From Desulforudis sp. (GTDB lineage Bacteria > Bacillota > Desulfotomaculia > Desulfotomaculales > Desulforudaceae), in NCBI GenBank assembly GCA_003604975.1, contig QZIR01000074.1, forward strand, positions 1-64,000: 64,000 nt of DNA. Reading direction: 5' to 3'. Below the pieces are notes generated by a model. The model did no database searches and was not told the DNA's origin. It saw nothing but the letters and a program-made list of their open reading frames with translations. Of this stretch, positions 1 to 8,229 are shown one piece after another. Each line of letters begins with the position of its first letter. Position 1 is the stretch's first letter. The position numbers and the translations under genes were made by a program.

Positions 1-23
1 ATAAATATGTAGAAAAACTAAAA

Positions 24-57
24 TAAAAAACCCCTTGCAGGCTTATATAGCAAGGGT
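24..57 (-). terminator. Rho-independent terminator (minus strand), orphan
   Basis: Bases 32-38 (CCCTTGC) pair with 50-56 (GCAAGGG). Read on the minus strand, the hairpin is followed by a T-rich run made from the A-tract at 21-30. No intact minus-strand gene lies between it and the tyrS stop at 1567, so the gene it once served is gone, or it simply insulates a gene beyond the left edge. Confidence 0.5.
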
Positions 58-170
58 GTTTGGACTTCTCTGTTCGATTAGGCTGTCAAACTAACGGGGG
101 GGTCGGTGCGGCAGTATTATGTATTCATAACTATGCTCTATTGTCTGATGACTAAAACGTCTGTTATTAT

Positions 171-190
171 CGGTTATGTAATAACATAGG
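171..190. promoter_or_regulatory. Inverted repeat upstream of modA remnant, possible operator
   Basis: TATGT (175-179) and ACATA (184-188) form a perfect inverted repeat with a 4-base centre, about 100 bases upstream of the modA remnant. A ModE-type molybdate operator would be plausible here, but the sequence does not clearly match the ModE consensus, so this is only a candidate site. The rest of 60-216 shows nothing else that I can assign. Confidence 0.2.
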
Positions 191-216
191 CGCGTGACTC
201 TGTGTTGAGTCGACGT

Positions 217-265
217 AAGGCATTGAAGCCGGGTTTGTTTCCGGTTCAATGCCTTTTAGTTTTTC
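217..265 (+). terminator. Strong hairpin with T-tract just upstream of modA remnant
   Basis: An 11-base arm (217-227) pairs with 245-255, and the inner CCGG arms 229-232 and 241-244 extend it. TTAGTTTTT follows on the plus strand. It lies directly before the modA start, so it could end an upstream transcript or be an attenuator in a modA leader. I could not recognise a known riboswitch aptamer in front of it. Confidence 0.55.
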
Positions 266-285
266 TGAAACGGATGGTGATGTTT

Positions 286-759
286 ATGCGGTACAGTTCG
301 ATAAAGATGGTCGTCCTTAGTCTGGTAACATTATTGCTACTGTCTGGTTGTGGGCCGGCGAAAGACCCAGAATCCGGGGTAATGACCCTTTCCGCAGCCA
401 TGGGCCTTAAGAGCGCGCTGACAGAAATTAAGGAAGACTATCTACAAAAGCATCCGGGACAGGAAATTAATATTAACTTTGCGGCATCCGGGGTGCTTCG
501 GACTCAAATCGAGCAGGGTGCCCCGGTAGACCTGTTTATCTCCGCCGACCAAAAGGACATGGATGAACTGGTGGTACGGGGGTTAATCGATACAGATTCA
601 CGGACCAATCTGGTGGGAAACAGACTAGTGATTATCCTCGCTAGCGACATTGTCCTCGACAGCGTCGCGGACGGCCGTGATTGCCTCCAGTGTGGTTGCC
701 TTCCCGCTGTATTATCAGTCCGTAAAGGCGGCTTTCGAAGGAGTGGACGTACGCTATGA
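286..759 (+). pseudogene. modA: modA remnant: molybdate-binding lipoprotein, C-terminal half lost
   Basis: This is the N-terminal half of a ModA-type periplasmic molybdate-binding protein. The start at 286 gives a lipoprotein signal peptide with lipobox LLLSGC, so the mature protein would be membrane-anchored. ModA-like sequence follows: LSAAMGLKSAL, then FAASGVLRTQIEQGAPVDLFISAD. Similarity stops near base 670, after about 128 residues where the family has about 250. The frame then runs into modB sequence in the wrong frame and stops at 759. The C-terminal half of modA and the N-terminal part of modB are missing, as expected from one deletion with its joint near 660-675. No functional binding protein is expected. 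ATG codons at 274 and 280 are alternative starts. Confidence 0.8.
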
Positions 760-1102
760 ACAGGCGGCCAGGACCTTGGGGGCATACGAACCGAAAGTCT
801 TTTTCACCGTAACGCTGCCGTTGGCTTGGCCGGGAGTGGTAGCCGGATTGGTGATGGCCTTTGCCCGGGCCCTGGGTGAATTTGGCGCCACCCTGATGGT
901 GGTGGCGGGTAACATTCCCGGGATTACGCAGACCGTGCCCCTGGCCATCTACTTCGCGGCAGAGGCTGGGGACTACCGGACGGCAACGATTCTGGTGGCC
1001 GTAATATCAGTGGCCTGTTTCCTAGCAATTGTATGGCTGGAATACTGGACCCGGCATCGGATGGCACGGTGGCGGGATGAGCGGGGTAGAGTAAGTGCTT
1101 GA
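671..1102 (+). pseudogene. modB: modB remnant: molybdate ABC permease, N-terminus lost
   Basis: These are the C-terminal two thirds of a ModB-type inner-membrane permease. Recognisable sequence begins at TAVIASSVVAFPLYYQS and includes the EAA-loop region (EQAARTLGA) that contacts the ATPase, followed by ALGEFGATLMVVAGNIPG, typical of molybdate permeases. About 140 residues remain of the usual 220 or so, and the first membrane segments are gone. The frame is open from 650 but lacks a credible start. The TGA at 1100-1102 overlaps the first codon available to the modC remnant. Non-functional as it stands. Confidence 0.8.
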
Positions 1103-1461
1103 GGAGAAACATCACCTATGGGTGTATTGAAGACCGTTACTTATGCCGCGTAAAGGGTAGAGATACACTGACTATGTTGGGCATCGCCCACCTGAGTGAC
1201 CGCTTTCCCGGCCAAATCTCGGGGGGTGAGAAGCAGCGGGTAGCACTGGCTAGGGCGCTTATGGCCGGGCCGGAACTGCTCTTGCTCGACGAATCCTTAT
1301 CCGCCCTGGATCCAGATACCCGTAGTAAGCTGCAACAGAAGATGCTACTGGTCCAACAAAAAACGCAGATCCCCTTCGTCATGGTTACCCACGATGTTGG
1401 CGAGGCCGAGTTAATGGGTGACCGAATCATCCGTATCGAAAATGGTAGGATCCAACAGTGA
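1095..1461 (+). pseudogene. modC: modC remnant: molybdate ABC ATPase lacking Walker A
   Basis: This is the C-terminal part of a ModC-type ATP-binding subunit. It retains the ABC signature ([15 protein letters not shown]), Walker B ([14 protein letters not shown]) and the switch histidine (MVTHD). The first 90 or so residues, with the Walker A loop, are absent, so it cannot bind ATP normally. GTGCTTGAGG at 1095-1104 could be the original start joined by deletion to codons for an NITYG motif, which normally lies beyond the Q-loop. The protein ends after RIENGRIQQ, without the usual C-terminal molybdate-binding (MOP/TOBE) extension. The deletion is separate from the one that joined modA to modB. 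Confidence 0.8.
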
Positions 1462-1566
1462 CGATAGTGTGCATCGAAGGACTACAACATCCATGATCGG
1501 GCCAGATATACAAACCTTAGCCGGCCTACCTAGACGATGGCGCCTGTGACGGTGAATCGTTCACAG

Positions 1567-2781
1567 TTACATCAGCCTGATGAACTTACGCTTCCCAACC
1601 TGGACAATCGTACCGCTGACTGCTTCAAGCTCAGTATCCACCTCGACGGTTTTCTCCCCGTTAACCTTTACGGCTCCTTCCTTTATGTAGCGGCGAGCCT
1701 CGCTGGTGCTGGAAGCCAAGTGCGACAGAAGCATTAGTTTGGGCAGCCAGATACGACCGTTCGAAAGCGCATCGGCGGGCACCCGGAATAAAGGAATGTC
1801 GGTGGGCAGTTCGTGCTGCTGAAACACCTTTTTGAATTCGGACTGCGCCGTTTCCGCGGCGGCAGCGCCGTGGAAGGTGGCCACGATGGTCCGCGCCAGC
1901 AGCATCTTGGCATCGCGGGGGTGGAGCCGACCGACGGCCAGATCCGCATTGATGCCCTTCAGTTCCTCCATCGACAGCGGCGCGACCAGTTCAAAATACC
2001 GTGCCATCAGTTCGTCCGCCAGGGACATAATCTTACCGTACATTTCACCCGGTGGCTCAGTGATCCCCACGTAGTTCCCCAGGCTCTTGCTCATCTTCTG
2101 TACGCCGTCCAATCCCTCCAGGAGCGGCATGGTGATCGCGATCTGCGGTTCCTGCCCGTACTCTCGCTGCAGGGTGCGGCCCATCAGCAGGTTAAACTTC
2201 TGGTCCGTACCCCCCAGTTCGACGTCCGCCTCCAGGGCGACCGAGTCGTACCCCTGCATCAACGGGTAAAAGAACTCGTGGATGCTGATCGGTAGCTGGG
2301 AGCGGAAGCGCTTCTCAAAGTCGTCCCGCTCCAGCATCCGGGCCACGGTGTATTTCGACGACAGCTCGAGAACCTGGGCGAAGTTCAGGGGCGCCAGCCA
2401 CTGGCTATTGAAGACGATGTTGGTCTTCTCGGGGGAGAGGATCTTGAAGATCTGTTCCTCGTAGGTGCGGACGTTAGCCAGCACTGCTTCTTCGGTGAGC
2501 TGCTTACGTGTCTCCGATTTCCCGGACGGATCGCCGATCCGCCCCGTATAGTCCCCTAAAACTAGAAAAACCTGGTGTCCCAAGTCCTGAAACTGCTTCA
2601 GCTTCTGCAACACCACGGTGTGCCCCAGGTGTATGTCGGGCGCCGTCGGGTCAAGCCCCAGCTTTACCCGGAGCGGCTTTCCGGTAGCCAGTGAACGGCG
2701 CAGTTTCGCGGCCAATTCCTCTTCCGGAATGATTTCCACGACCCCACGGCGAATGATTTCTAGTTGTGCTGCCAGGTCCAA
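1567..2781 (-). CDS. tyrS: Tyrosine--tRNA ligase
   Basis: Cytoplasmic enzyme that charges tRNA-Tyr with tyrosine using ATP. The class I fold is shown by the HIGH-type motif ([15 protein letters not shown], near residue 45) and the KMSKS loop ([11 protein letters not shown]), followed by a C-terminal S4 RNA-binding domain ending in [11 protein letters not shown] prefer the TTG start at 2781 (404 aa) because GGGAGG lies seven bases upstream; the in-frame ATG at 2796 has no ribosome-binding site. It has its own promoter and a leader of only about 70 bases, so there is no room for a T-box, unlike thrS. Its stop lies about 105 bases beyond the modC remnant; nothing else is seen in 1462-1566. Confidence 0.96.
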   Translation of the reverse strand: MDLAAQLEIIRRGVVEIIPEEELAAKLRRSLATGKPLRVKLGLDPTAPDIHLGHTVVLQKLKQFQDLGHQVFLVLGDYTGRIGDPSGKSETRKQLTEEAVLANVRTYEEQIFKILSPEKTNIVFNSQWLAPLNFAQVLELSSKYTVARMLERDDFEKRFRSQLPISIHEFFYPLMQGYDSVALEADVELGGTDQKFNLLMGRTLQREYGQEPQIAITMPLLEGLDGVQKMSKSLGNYVGITEPPGEMYGKIMSLADELMARYFELVAPLSMEELKGINADLAVGRLHPRDAKMLLARTIVATFHGAAAAETAQSEFKKVFQQHELPTDIPLFRVPADALSNGRIWLPKLMLLSHLASSTSEARRYIKEGAVKVNGEKTVEVDTELEAVSGTIVQVGKRKFIRLM

Positions 2782-2860
2782 AATTATGCCTCCCATCGCT
2801 GATACGGTAACACTGCCAATATCTCTGCGAAACCAGACGACCCTTTTCGACGTCTTCTAA

Positions 2861-2890
2861 ATTATAACAGAATGCTGGCCGGACGTGCAA
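2861..2890 (-). promoter_or_regulatory. tyrS promoter
   Basis: The minus strand reads TTGCAC (2890-2885), an 18-base spacer, then TATAAT (2866-2861). This is a good housekeeping sigma-A promoter that places the transcript start about 70 bases before tyrS. It is divergent from the pbp promoter. Confidence 0.75.
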
Positions 2891-2929
2891 CGAGCCATAT
2901 TTTTGCGTTTCTATTTTTGATTTCCCCTG

Positions 2930-2938
2930 TGATATAAT
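2930..2938 (+). promoter_or_regulatory. Extended -10 promoter for the penicillin-binding protein gene
   Basis: TGATATAAT (extended -10, TGnTATAAT) lies 45 bases before the pbp start. No good -35 hexamer is seen, as is common with extended -10 promoters. GGGAGG precedes the ATG at 2983. Confidence 0.6.
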
Positions 2939-2982
2939 GCAAGACAAAGTAAGTTTAGCCTGTTTTTGTACGGGAGGAACCC

Positions 2983-5268
2983 ATGCCTGAAAAGCGAAAC
3001 AGATCAAAAACGCGACGGCGTCTGAACATCTTCCGGCTTCTGGTCGTCTTGATGGCCCTTGCGGTATTCATTGGCGGCGGGGCAGCTTTCGGCCTGGTAG
3101 CACTCAGCCTGAAAGACATCCCCACTTTTGACGTCAATGCCCTACAGCCGAATAACGCAACCTTGATCTATGATAAGAACGGTGATCTCGTCGCTGAGAT
3201 CGGCCTGGAGAAGCGGATTCCGATTTCCATTAACGATGTGCCACCGCATGTGAAGAAGGCCTTCCTGGCCGCTGAGGACAACTCGTTTTACCAGCACCAC
3301 GGCGTGGATATGCGCGGTATTGCCCGCTCGGCCTGGCTGAACCTGACCACGGGTTCACGTGTCGGCGGCAGCACTCTTACCCAACAGTTGGTCAAAAACT
3401 GTTTCCTCACCCCGGATAAGCAGTACAAGCGCAAGATTCAGGAAGTATTTCTGGCCGTCCAGGTGGAACGCCACTATTCCAAGGACGAGATCTTTCAGAT
3501 GTACCTGAACTGGAACTACTTCGGGGAAGGCGCCTACGGCATTCAGTCGGCCGCGGCCACCTATTTCGGCAAATCGGTTCAGGACCTCAGTATCGAAGAA
3601 GCGGCCATGCTGGCCGGTCTGCTCCAGGCCCCGTCATACTATTCCCCCTACCAGAACTACGATGCCGCTCTGCAGCGGCGCAACATTGTGCTGGGCCTGA
3701 TGGCCCGCTTCGGCCACATCACCGAGGAACAGGCTGAAACGGCCAAGAACAAAACCATTAAACTGAGCGACACCACCCCGGCCGAGCGCCAGTATCCCTA
3801 CCCCTATTTCATTGACTACGTTACCGACCAGCTCGTTGCCAAGTACGGCGAAGTCCGCGTTTTCCGGGAGGGCCTCAAGGTCTACACCACCTTAGATCCT
3901 AAGATCCAGGAGGCGGCCGAGACGGCCTTTGCCAACCCGAACAATTTCCCGGGATCCAACCGTGACAACAAAGACACCCTGCAGCCGCAGGGTGCTGCGG
4001 TGTTCCTCGACCCTCACAACGGCTATATCAAGGCCATCGTCGGGGGCCGCGAACACACCCAGCGCCGCCAGTGGAACCGGGCCACCCGGGAGCGGAGACA
4101 GCCCGGCTCGGCCTTTAAGCCGATCATCGCCTACGGCCCGGCCATCGAGTATCTCGGGATGGGTCCGGCCACGGTCTTTGACGACATCCCAATCAAGTAT
4201 CCCAAGTGGGAACCTGTAAACTACGACGGCGCCTTCCGGGGCCTGGTCACGATGCGGACCGCCGTAACGTGGTCGGTCAACATGCCGGCAATCAAGGCCC
4301 TGGAATACGTAACTCCCTCCCGCGGCGTGGACTTCGCGCTAAAGCTGGGGATCAACAATAATCTCCAGGATGACCGCCACAACCTGGCCATTGCTCTGGG
4401 TGGCCTGACCCACGGCGTGACCCCGCTGGAAATGGCGGGTGCCTACGGGGCCTTTGCGAACCAGGGTGTGTTCATTGAACCCACCGCGATAACCCTGGTC
4501 AAGAGTAACCGGGATGCGGTAATTGAAGAGGTTGTCCCGGTCAAGGTGCGGGCAATGAAGGCCACCACGGCCTACCTGGTCACCGACATGCTGCGAACCG
4601 CCGTGAACCAGGGTACGGGCACCAGGGCGCGCATGGGCGACCGCCCCGTGGCCGGTAAAACCGGGACCACGGACAAGCGCGAGAACATCTGGTTCGCCGG
4701 GTATACCCCCGAACTGGTCGGCGTGGTCTGGATCGGACACGACGGTGACCAGAAGAAGTCCCTGCCGGTCGGCGCCTACGGCGGTGTGTACGGCGCCCAG
4801 ATCTGGCACGAGGTGATGACCAAGGCTTTGGCGGGCGTACCCGTACGGAATTTCCCGCAGCCGGGCGGGCTGATCACGGCCACCGTGGACTCCAAGTCCG
4901 GACTCTTACCCGGTCCGCGAACACCACTTGAACACCAGGTTTCCGACCTGTTTGAAAAGGGCACTGTACCGACCGAAATGGATAGCTCCCACGTGTTGGT
5001 TGAGATCTGCCCCGCTACCGGCCTCCTGGCCAGTGAGTTTTGCCCGGAACGGATTACCAGTGTGCGGGTGGATGTCGGGTACACCGTGCCGGATTTCGTA
5101 AAGGACTTTGACCTCCGGCTCCCCTCGGAGACCTGCGACCTGCACGACGGGAGCATACTGCCGGGCTTCCCTCCGTTCCTGAAGGATGAGCTCTTGCCGC
5201 CTGCCGGAGATGACAGCAGGGAACCCGCTCAAGGTACTAATGGAAACGGACAGTTTATTCCTTTGTAA
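2983..5268 (+). CDS. Class A penicillin-binding protein (PBP1A-type)
   Basis: Bifunctional peptidoglycan synthase of the cell envelope. A basic cytoplasmic tail and one membrane anchor (about residues 17-42) precede a GT51 glycosyltransferase domain with the EDNSFYQHHGVD motif (catalytic Glu near 98) and GGSTLTQQLVKN (128-139). The transpeptidase domain has the SxxK nucleophile motif SAFKP (Ser376), the SVN triad (431-433) and KTGTT (559-563). At 761 residues it has normal length for the family; the tail beyond residue 640 has paired cysteines (CPATG, CPERI, CDLHD) and is Pro/Gly-rich. The gene is monocistronic, between its own extended -10 promoter and a strong terminator, and is the only long intact plus-strand gene in the first 25 kb. 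Confidence 0.95.
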   Translation: MPEKRNRSKTRRRLNIFRLLVVLMALAVFIGGGAAFGLVALSLKDIPTFDVNALQPNNATLIYDKNGDLVAEIGLEKRIPISINDVPPHVKKAFLAAEDNSFYQHHGVDMRGIARSAWLNLTTGSRVGGSTLTQQLVKNCFLTPDKQYKRKIQEVFLAVQVERHYSKDEIFQMYLNWNYFGEGAYGIQSAAATYFGKSVQDLSIEEAAMLAGLLQAPSYYSPYQNYDAALQRRNIVLGLMARFGHITEEQAETAKNKTIKLSDTTPAERQYPYPYFIDYVTDQLVAKYGEVRVFREGLKVYTTLDPKIQEAAETAFANPNNFPGSNRDNKDTLQPQGAAVFLDPHNGYIKAIVGGREHTQRRQWNRATRERRQPGSAFKPIIAYGPAIEYLGMGPATVFDDIPIKYPKWEPVNYDGAFRGLVTMRTAVTWSVNMPAIKALEYVTPSRGVDFALKLGINNNLQDDRHNLAIALGGLTHGVTPLEMAGAYGAFANQGVFIEPTAITLVKSNRDAVIEEVVPVKVRAMKATTAYLVTDMLRTAVNQGTGTRARMGDRPVAGKTGTTDKRENIWFAGYTPELVGVVWIGHDGDQKKSLPVGAYGGVYGAQIWHEVMTKALAGVPVRNFPQPGGLITATVDSKSGLLPGPRTPLEHQVSDLFEKGTVPTEMDSSHVLVEICPATGLLASEFCPERITSVRVDVGYTVPDFVKDFDLRLPSETCDLHDGSILPGFPPFLKDELLPPAGDDSREPAQGTNGNGQFIPL

Positions 5269-5286
5269 ACCCTCTCCAAATAGCAA

Positions 5287-5324
5287 GGCGCGGGCTCCAA
5301 ATACGAGCCTGCGCCTTTTGTTTT
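5287..5324 (+). terminator. Rho-independent terminator after the pbp gene
   Basis: An 11-bp stem (5287-5297 with 5305-5315, one G-U pair) and a 7-base loop are followed by TTTTGTTTT. It lies 20 bases beyond the pbp stop and also separates pbp from the convergent sufB. Confidence 0.9.
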
Positions 5325-5350
5325 CCGCATGTTCTGAAAGAACCGGTTCC

Positions 5351-6517
5351 CTACATGATGCTGTCCTGGTTCTGTTTCACGGCCCGGTCGATTTCGGCCT
5401 GCAGTTCCGCAGGCAGCCCATCCATCTTCACGTTTAAGAATCCGCGCACGATGGTGGAGGTGGCCTCTTCCTCGCTCAGCCCCCGGGCCATCAGGTACTC
5501 GATCTCTTCCTGGGCGATCTTGCCTACGGCCGCCTCGTGCGACATCTCAGCGCCCGCCACCCGCGCCTCCAGTTCCGGAATGGCATGGATCAGGCCCTCC
5601 GGGGACAGGATGAGTCCGTGGCACTCCAGATGCGCCTTGATTCCGGCCGCATCGCCGCGCAGATGACCCCGGTTCAGAATGTCACCCCCGGTAGTCAGCG
5701 CCCGGGCGATGATCTCCGCCTTGGTGTTGGGGGCCTCCAGCCACACACGTGAACCCACGTCCATCTTCACCCCAGGCTGCGCCACGAGAATGCTGTTGGA
5801 ACGGACCAGCGCACCCGGACCGGTCAGCCTGGTTAGGGGGTTCATTTTCAACTCGTGCACCGGATGCATGCAGACGAAGTTTGAAAGAAACACTCCCCCT
5901 TCCTCCACGACCATCCCGCTCCGCGGGTGCACATACATGTCTTCTCCCCAGTTGTGGATCATGGTGAAGGTCAGCTTGGCGTTCTTCTTGATATAGAACT
6001 CAGATATCCCCAGGTGCATCCCGGTCCGGACCGCGTGCCCGCTGGCGCACCCGGTGATGATGTTCAACTCGGCGCCTTCCTCAACGATGACGATGTTGTG
6101 TACCGCCTGCGCAAATCCGTTCTCGGCAAGGTAGAGGCTTGCCTGAACCGGGTAGCTGGCCTTTACCCCGGGTAAGGCACGGATAAAGTAGCCGTGTCTG
6201 GAGTATTCACGCGCATAGGCGGTGTACTCGTCCGCCTCGGGGGAAACGGACTTCCAGTAGTAATCGGCCAACCAGTCGTACCGGGAAACCGCCTCCTCGG
6301 TACTGAGGACCTCCACGCCCGGTTGCTCGACACCACAGTGCACGATGGAATCGTCCATCTGCATGAAGGTACCGGAACGGTCCGTTCCGCTGAATTCAAT
6401 GCCGGTCTGCACCAGGCGGTTTCGGTCCAGGATGTCCAGCCTTTCCAGAGAGTCCAGGTAGGCACGTCTGGGAGACTCCTTCTTGAACGATTGCGGCAGT
6501 ACTTTCTTGTCACTCAT
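5351..6517 (-). CDS. sufB: SufB/SufD-type Fe-S cluster assembly scaffold
   Basis: Cytoplasmic beta-helix scaffold on which Fe-S clusters are built, working with the SufC ATPase encoded 83 bases upstream. It is recognised by the SufB/SufD core: HNWGEDMYVHPRSG, AEIIARALTTGGDILNRGHLRGDAAGIKAHLECHGLIL (here spanning a longer region), and the C-terminal AVGKIAQEEIEYLMARGLSE motif. At 388 residues it is shorter than classical SufB (about 470) and matches the single-scaffold two-gene systems of anaerobic Firmicutes and archaea. No sufD, sufS or sufU lies nearby, so the sulfur donor must be elsewhere. Confidence 0.9.
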   Translation of the reverse strand: MSDKKVLPQSFKKESPRRAYLDSLERLDILDRNRLVQTGIEFSGTDRSGTFMQMDDSIVHCGVEQPGVEVLSTEEAVSRYDWLADYYWKSVSPEADEYTAYAREYSRHGYFIRALPGVKASYPVQASLYLAENGFAQAVHNIVIVEEGAELNIITGCASGHAVRTGMHLGISEFYIKKNAKLTFTMIHNWGEDMYVHPRSGMVVEEGGVFLSNFVCMHPVHELKMNPLTRLTGPGALVRSNSILVAQPGVKMDVGSRVWLEAPNTKAEIIARALTTGGDILNRGHLRGDAAGIKAHLECHGLILSPEGLIHAIPELEARVAGAEMSHEAAVGKIAQEEIEYLMARGLSEEEATSTIVRGFLNVKMDGLPAELQAEIDRAVKQNQDSIM

Positions 6518-6600
6518 TTATCTGACTCTCCTTCAGTTCTCTAAGCCTGAGAAGCCAGGCGGCGTATGCAAACGCGGGCGAGGATACGGCACGTCTGTGG

Positions 6601-7365
6601 TTAGGAGCAGGTCTGTGAACACCGCACACACTCGCCGTAGCCGATCTTCTGAATACAGCCGAATAGTTCCCGTGGGTTCCCCATACAGGAGAGCCGGCCG
6701 TTGAAGAGCACGTGGCCGACGTCCGGGTAAACGTAGTTCAGAATGTGCCCGGTATGGGTGATTACAAGGCCGGACTTCCGGCGCATTTCCCGCTTGCGGC
6801 GGGGGCAGACCGCCTTGTCATTCAATCCGTCGCGGTCCAGGAGTTGGTTGATCGACTCCCCGATCAAGGCGATGTTCTCGATGTCTACACCGGACTCGGG
6901 TTCGTCCAGCAACACCAGATCAGGGTCCTGAGCCATCAGCTGCAAGAGTTCCGAACGCTTCAATTCGCCTCCCGAAAAGCCATGGTTGACTTCACGGTGC
7001 ATGAAATCGGTAAAGTTAAGGCGCTGTGGCAGTTCTTCCGGAAACTCATGGCCCTGCGCGCAGATCCGCACCATATCCCGCATCGACAGGCCCTTGATCG
7101 TAGGTGGGCGCTGGAACATCAGGCCGACACCGAGGAGCGCCCGTTCGTGGACCGGTTTATGCGTAATGTCTACGCCCTTGAAAATGATCTCTCCGTCTAG
7201 TATCTGATACCTGCTGAAGCCGGCGATGGCGCCCAGCAGGGTGGACTTTCCGGATCCGTTCGGGCCGAAAAGGACGTGCGCCTCCCCGTCATTGATCACT
7301 AGGTTGATGTCCTCCAGGATCACTTTCCCGGCGACCGCTACCTTCAGACCGTTAATCTCTAGCAT
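6601..7365 (-). CDS. sufC: SufC-type Fe-S assembly ATPase
   Basis: ABC-type ATPase that drives conformational change of the SufB scaffold. Walker A GPNGSGKST (34-42), signature SGGELKRSE (131-139) and Walker B VLLDEPESGVD (151-161) are all present. The start at 7365 is set by AGGAGGT a few bases upstream; a longer frame to 7443 would run into the DUF89 gene. Two features are unlike classical SufC: a basic insertion with a cysteine (about 178-198) just before the H-loop strand, and a cysteine-rich C-terminus (CIQKIGYGECVRCSQTC). I infer that the tail may bind metal or a cluster. It is probably cotranscribed with the DUF89 gene upstream and sufB downstream. Confidence 0.92.
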   Translation of the reverse strand: MLEINGLKVAVAGKVILEDINLVINDGEAHVLFGPNGSGKSTLLGAIAGFSRYQILDGEIIFKGVDITHKPVHERALLGVGLMFQRPPTIKGLSMRDMVRICAQGHEFPEELPQRLNFTDFMHREVNHGFSGGELKRSELLQLMAQDPDLVLLDEPESGVDIENIALIGESINQLLDRDGLNDKAVCPRRKREMRRKSGLVITHTGHILNYVYPDVGHVLFNGRLSCMGNPRELFGCIQKIGYGECVRCSQTCS

Positions 7366-7379
7366 CACTGACCTCCTTT

Positions 7380-8219
7380 TTAACAAAAAGTCGCAACGTA
7401 GCTGTTTTGGGGTACCCCCAGTGAACGCGCCACCGGCGCACACTTGGCCATCAGCACGTGAAAAACGGGTGGCCTCCCCTCGATCTCAGGCAGGGTCTCA
7501 TAGTACCCCATCCCCTTAGCGAGAATCAGATCCACACCGTAGAACAACTCGGAAAACCCGGCCGGCACAAGCTCCATGTCCAGCCCGGGCGTGTCGGTCT
7601 CCGTAGTTACAATATTCTTCATCTTTCCCGTCAAACCTGCCTGATCGAGCTCAAACATCGTCAAATCGTTCTGCACAGCGGATCCCTTGATAGTGTAATA
7701 CGTTTCCGCGTATTTTTCCAGTTCCTGAACCAGCCCCAGGTCGAAGTAGCACTCCGAGGCGTTATCGGCCAGGTACAGAATCCGTCGGCAGTCGGCCAGA
7801 CGCTTGATAAACTCCGCCGTCTGGTCCAGGTAAAACTCTACCGGAGCCATCATCTCCGCGGCCACCGTGTCCGAGTCCTTGAAGAAGTCGACGGCGTTTC
7901 CGAGCACAGCCACCTTGAGCAGGCCGGGCAGGTCACCGCTGAAGCGCCGCCGGACTAAGGGAATCATCCGGGCCGCCAGCTCCATCTCCTGGGCCTTAAC
8001 CTGGCGGAACGGGTCGGTATCCCCGGCGATTTCCCTGATCACCCGCTGCGCTTCACCCGCGATCTGCGTGGGAATGCGACCCTTCGGGTAGTCGCGTTCC
8101 AGCACGGCCAGTCCGGCAAGCCGGGCCTTCTCCCGGCGCTCTTTATCGGTCCGGGCCAGACTCACCGTCTTCAGGATCAGTTTTTCCAGGCATCCGTAGC
8201 ATTCCTCGGCGGTACGCAT
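7380..8219 (-). CDS. DUF89 / ARMT1-like protein (subfamily with N-terminal CxxC)
   Basis: This 279-residue protein belongs to the DUF89 family, whose characterised members are metal-dependent phosphatases proposed to remove damaged or surplus phosphometabolites. Visible hallmarks are the N-terminal CYGC pair (residues 8-11), which marks the prokaryotic subfamily, the DNASE metal motif, KGSAVQNDLT, and DLILAKGMGYYE near the C-terminus. The substrate is unknown. It lies 10 bases downstream of mutS2 and 14 bases upstream of sufC, so it probably belongs to the same transcript. Confidence 0.8.
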   Translation of the reverse strand: MRTAEECYGCLEKLILKTVSLARTDKERREKARLAGLAVLERDYPKGRIPTQIAGEAQRVIREIAGDTDPFRQVKAQEMELAARMIPLVRRRFSGDLPGLLKVAVLGNAVDFFKDSDTVAAEMMAPVEFYLDQTAEFIKRLADCRRILYLADNASECYFDLGLVQELEKYAETYYTIKGSAVQNDLTMFELDQAGLTGKMKNIVTTETDTPGLDMELVPAGFSELFYGVDLILAKGMGYYETLPEIEGRPPVFHVLMAKCAPVARSLGVPQNSYVATFC

Positions 8220-8229
8220 TGCTTCCCCC

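Noticed and set aside
60-285. Molybdenum-cofactor or molybdate riboswitch before the modA remnant
   Set aside because: A strong terminator-like stem is present, but no aptamer that I could identify precedes it.
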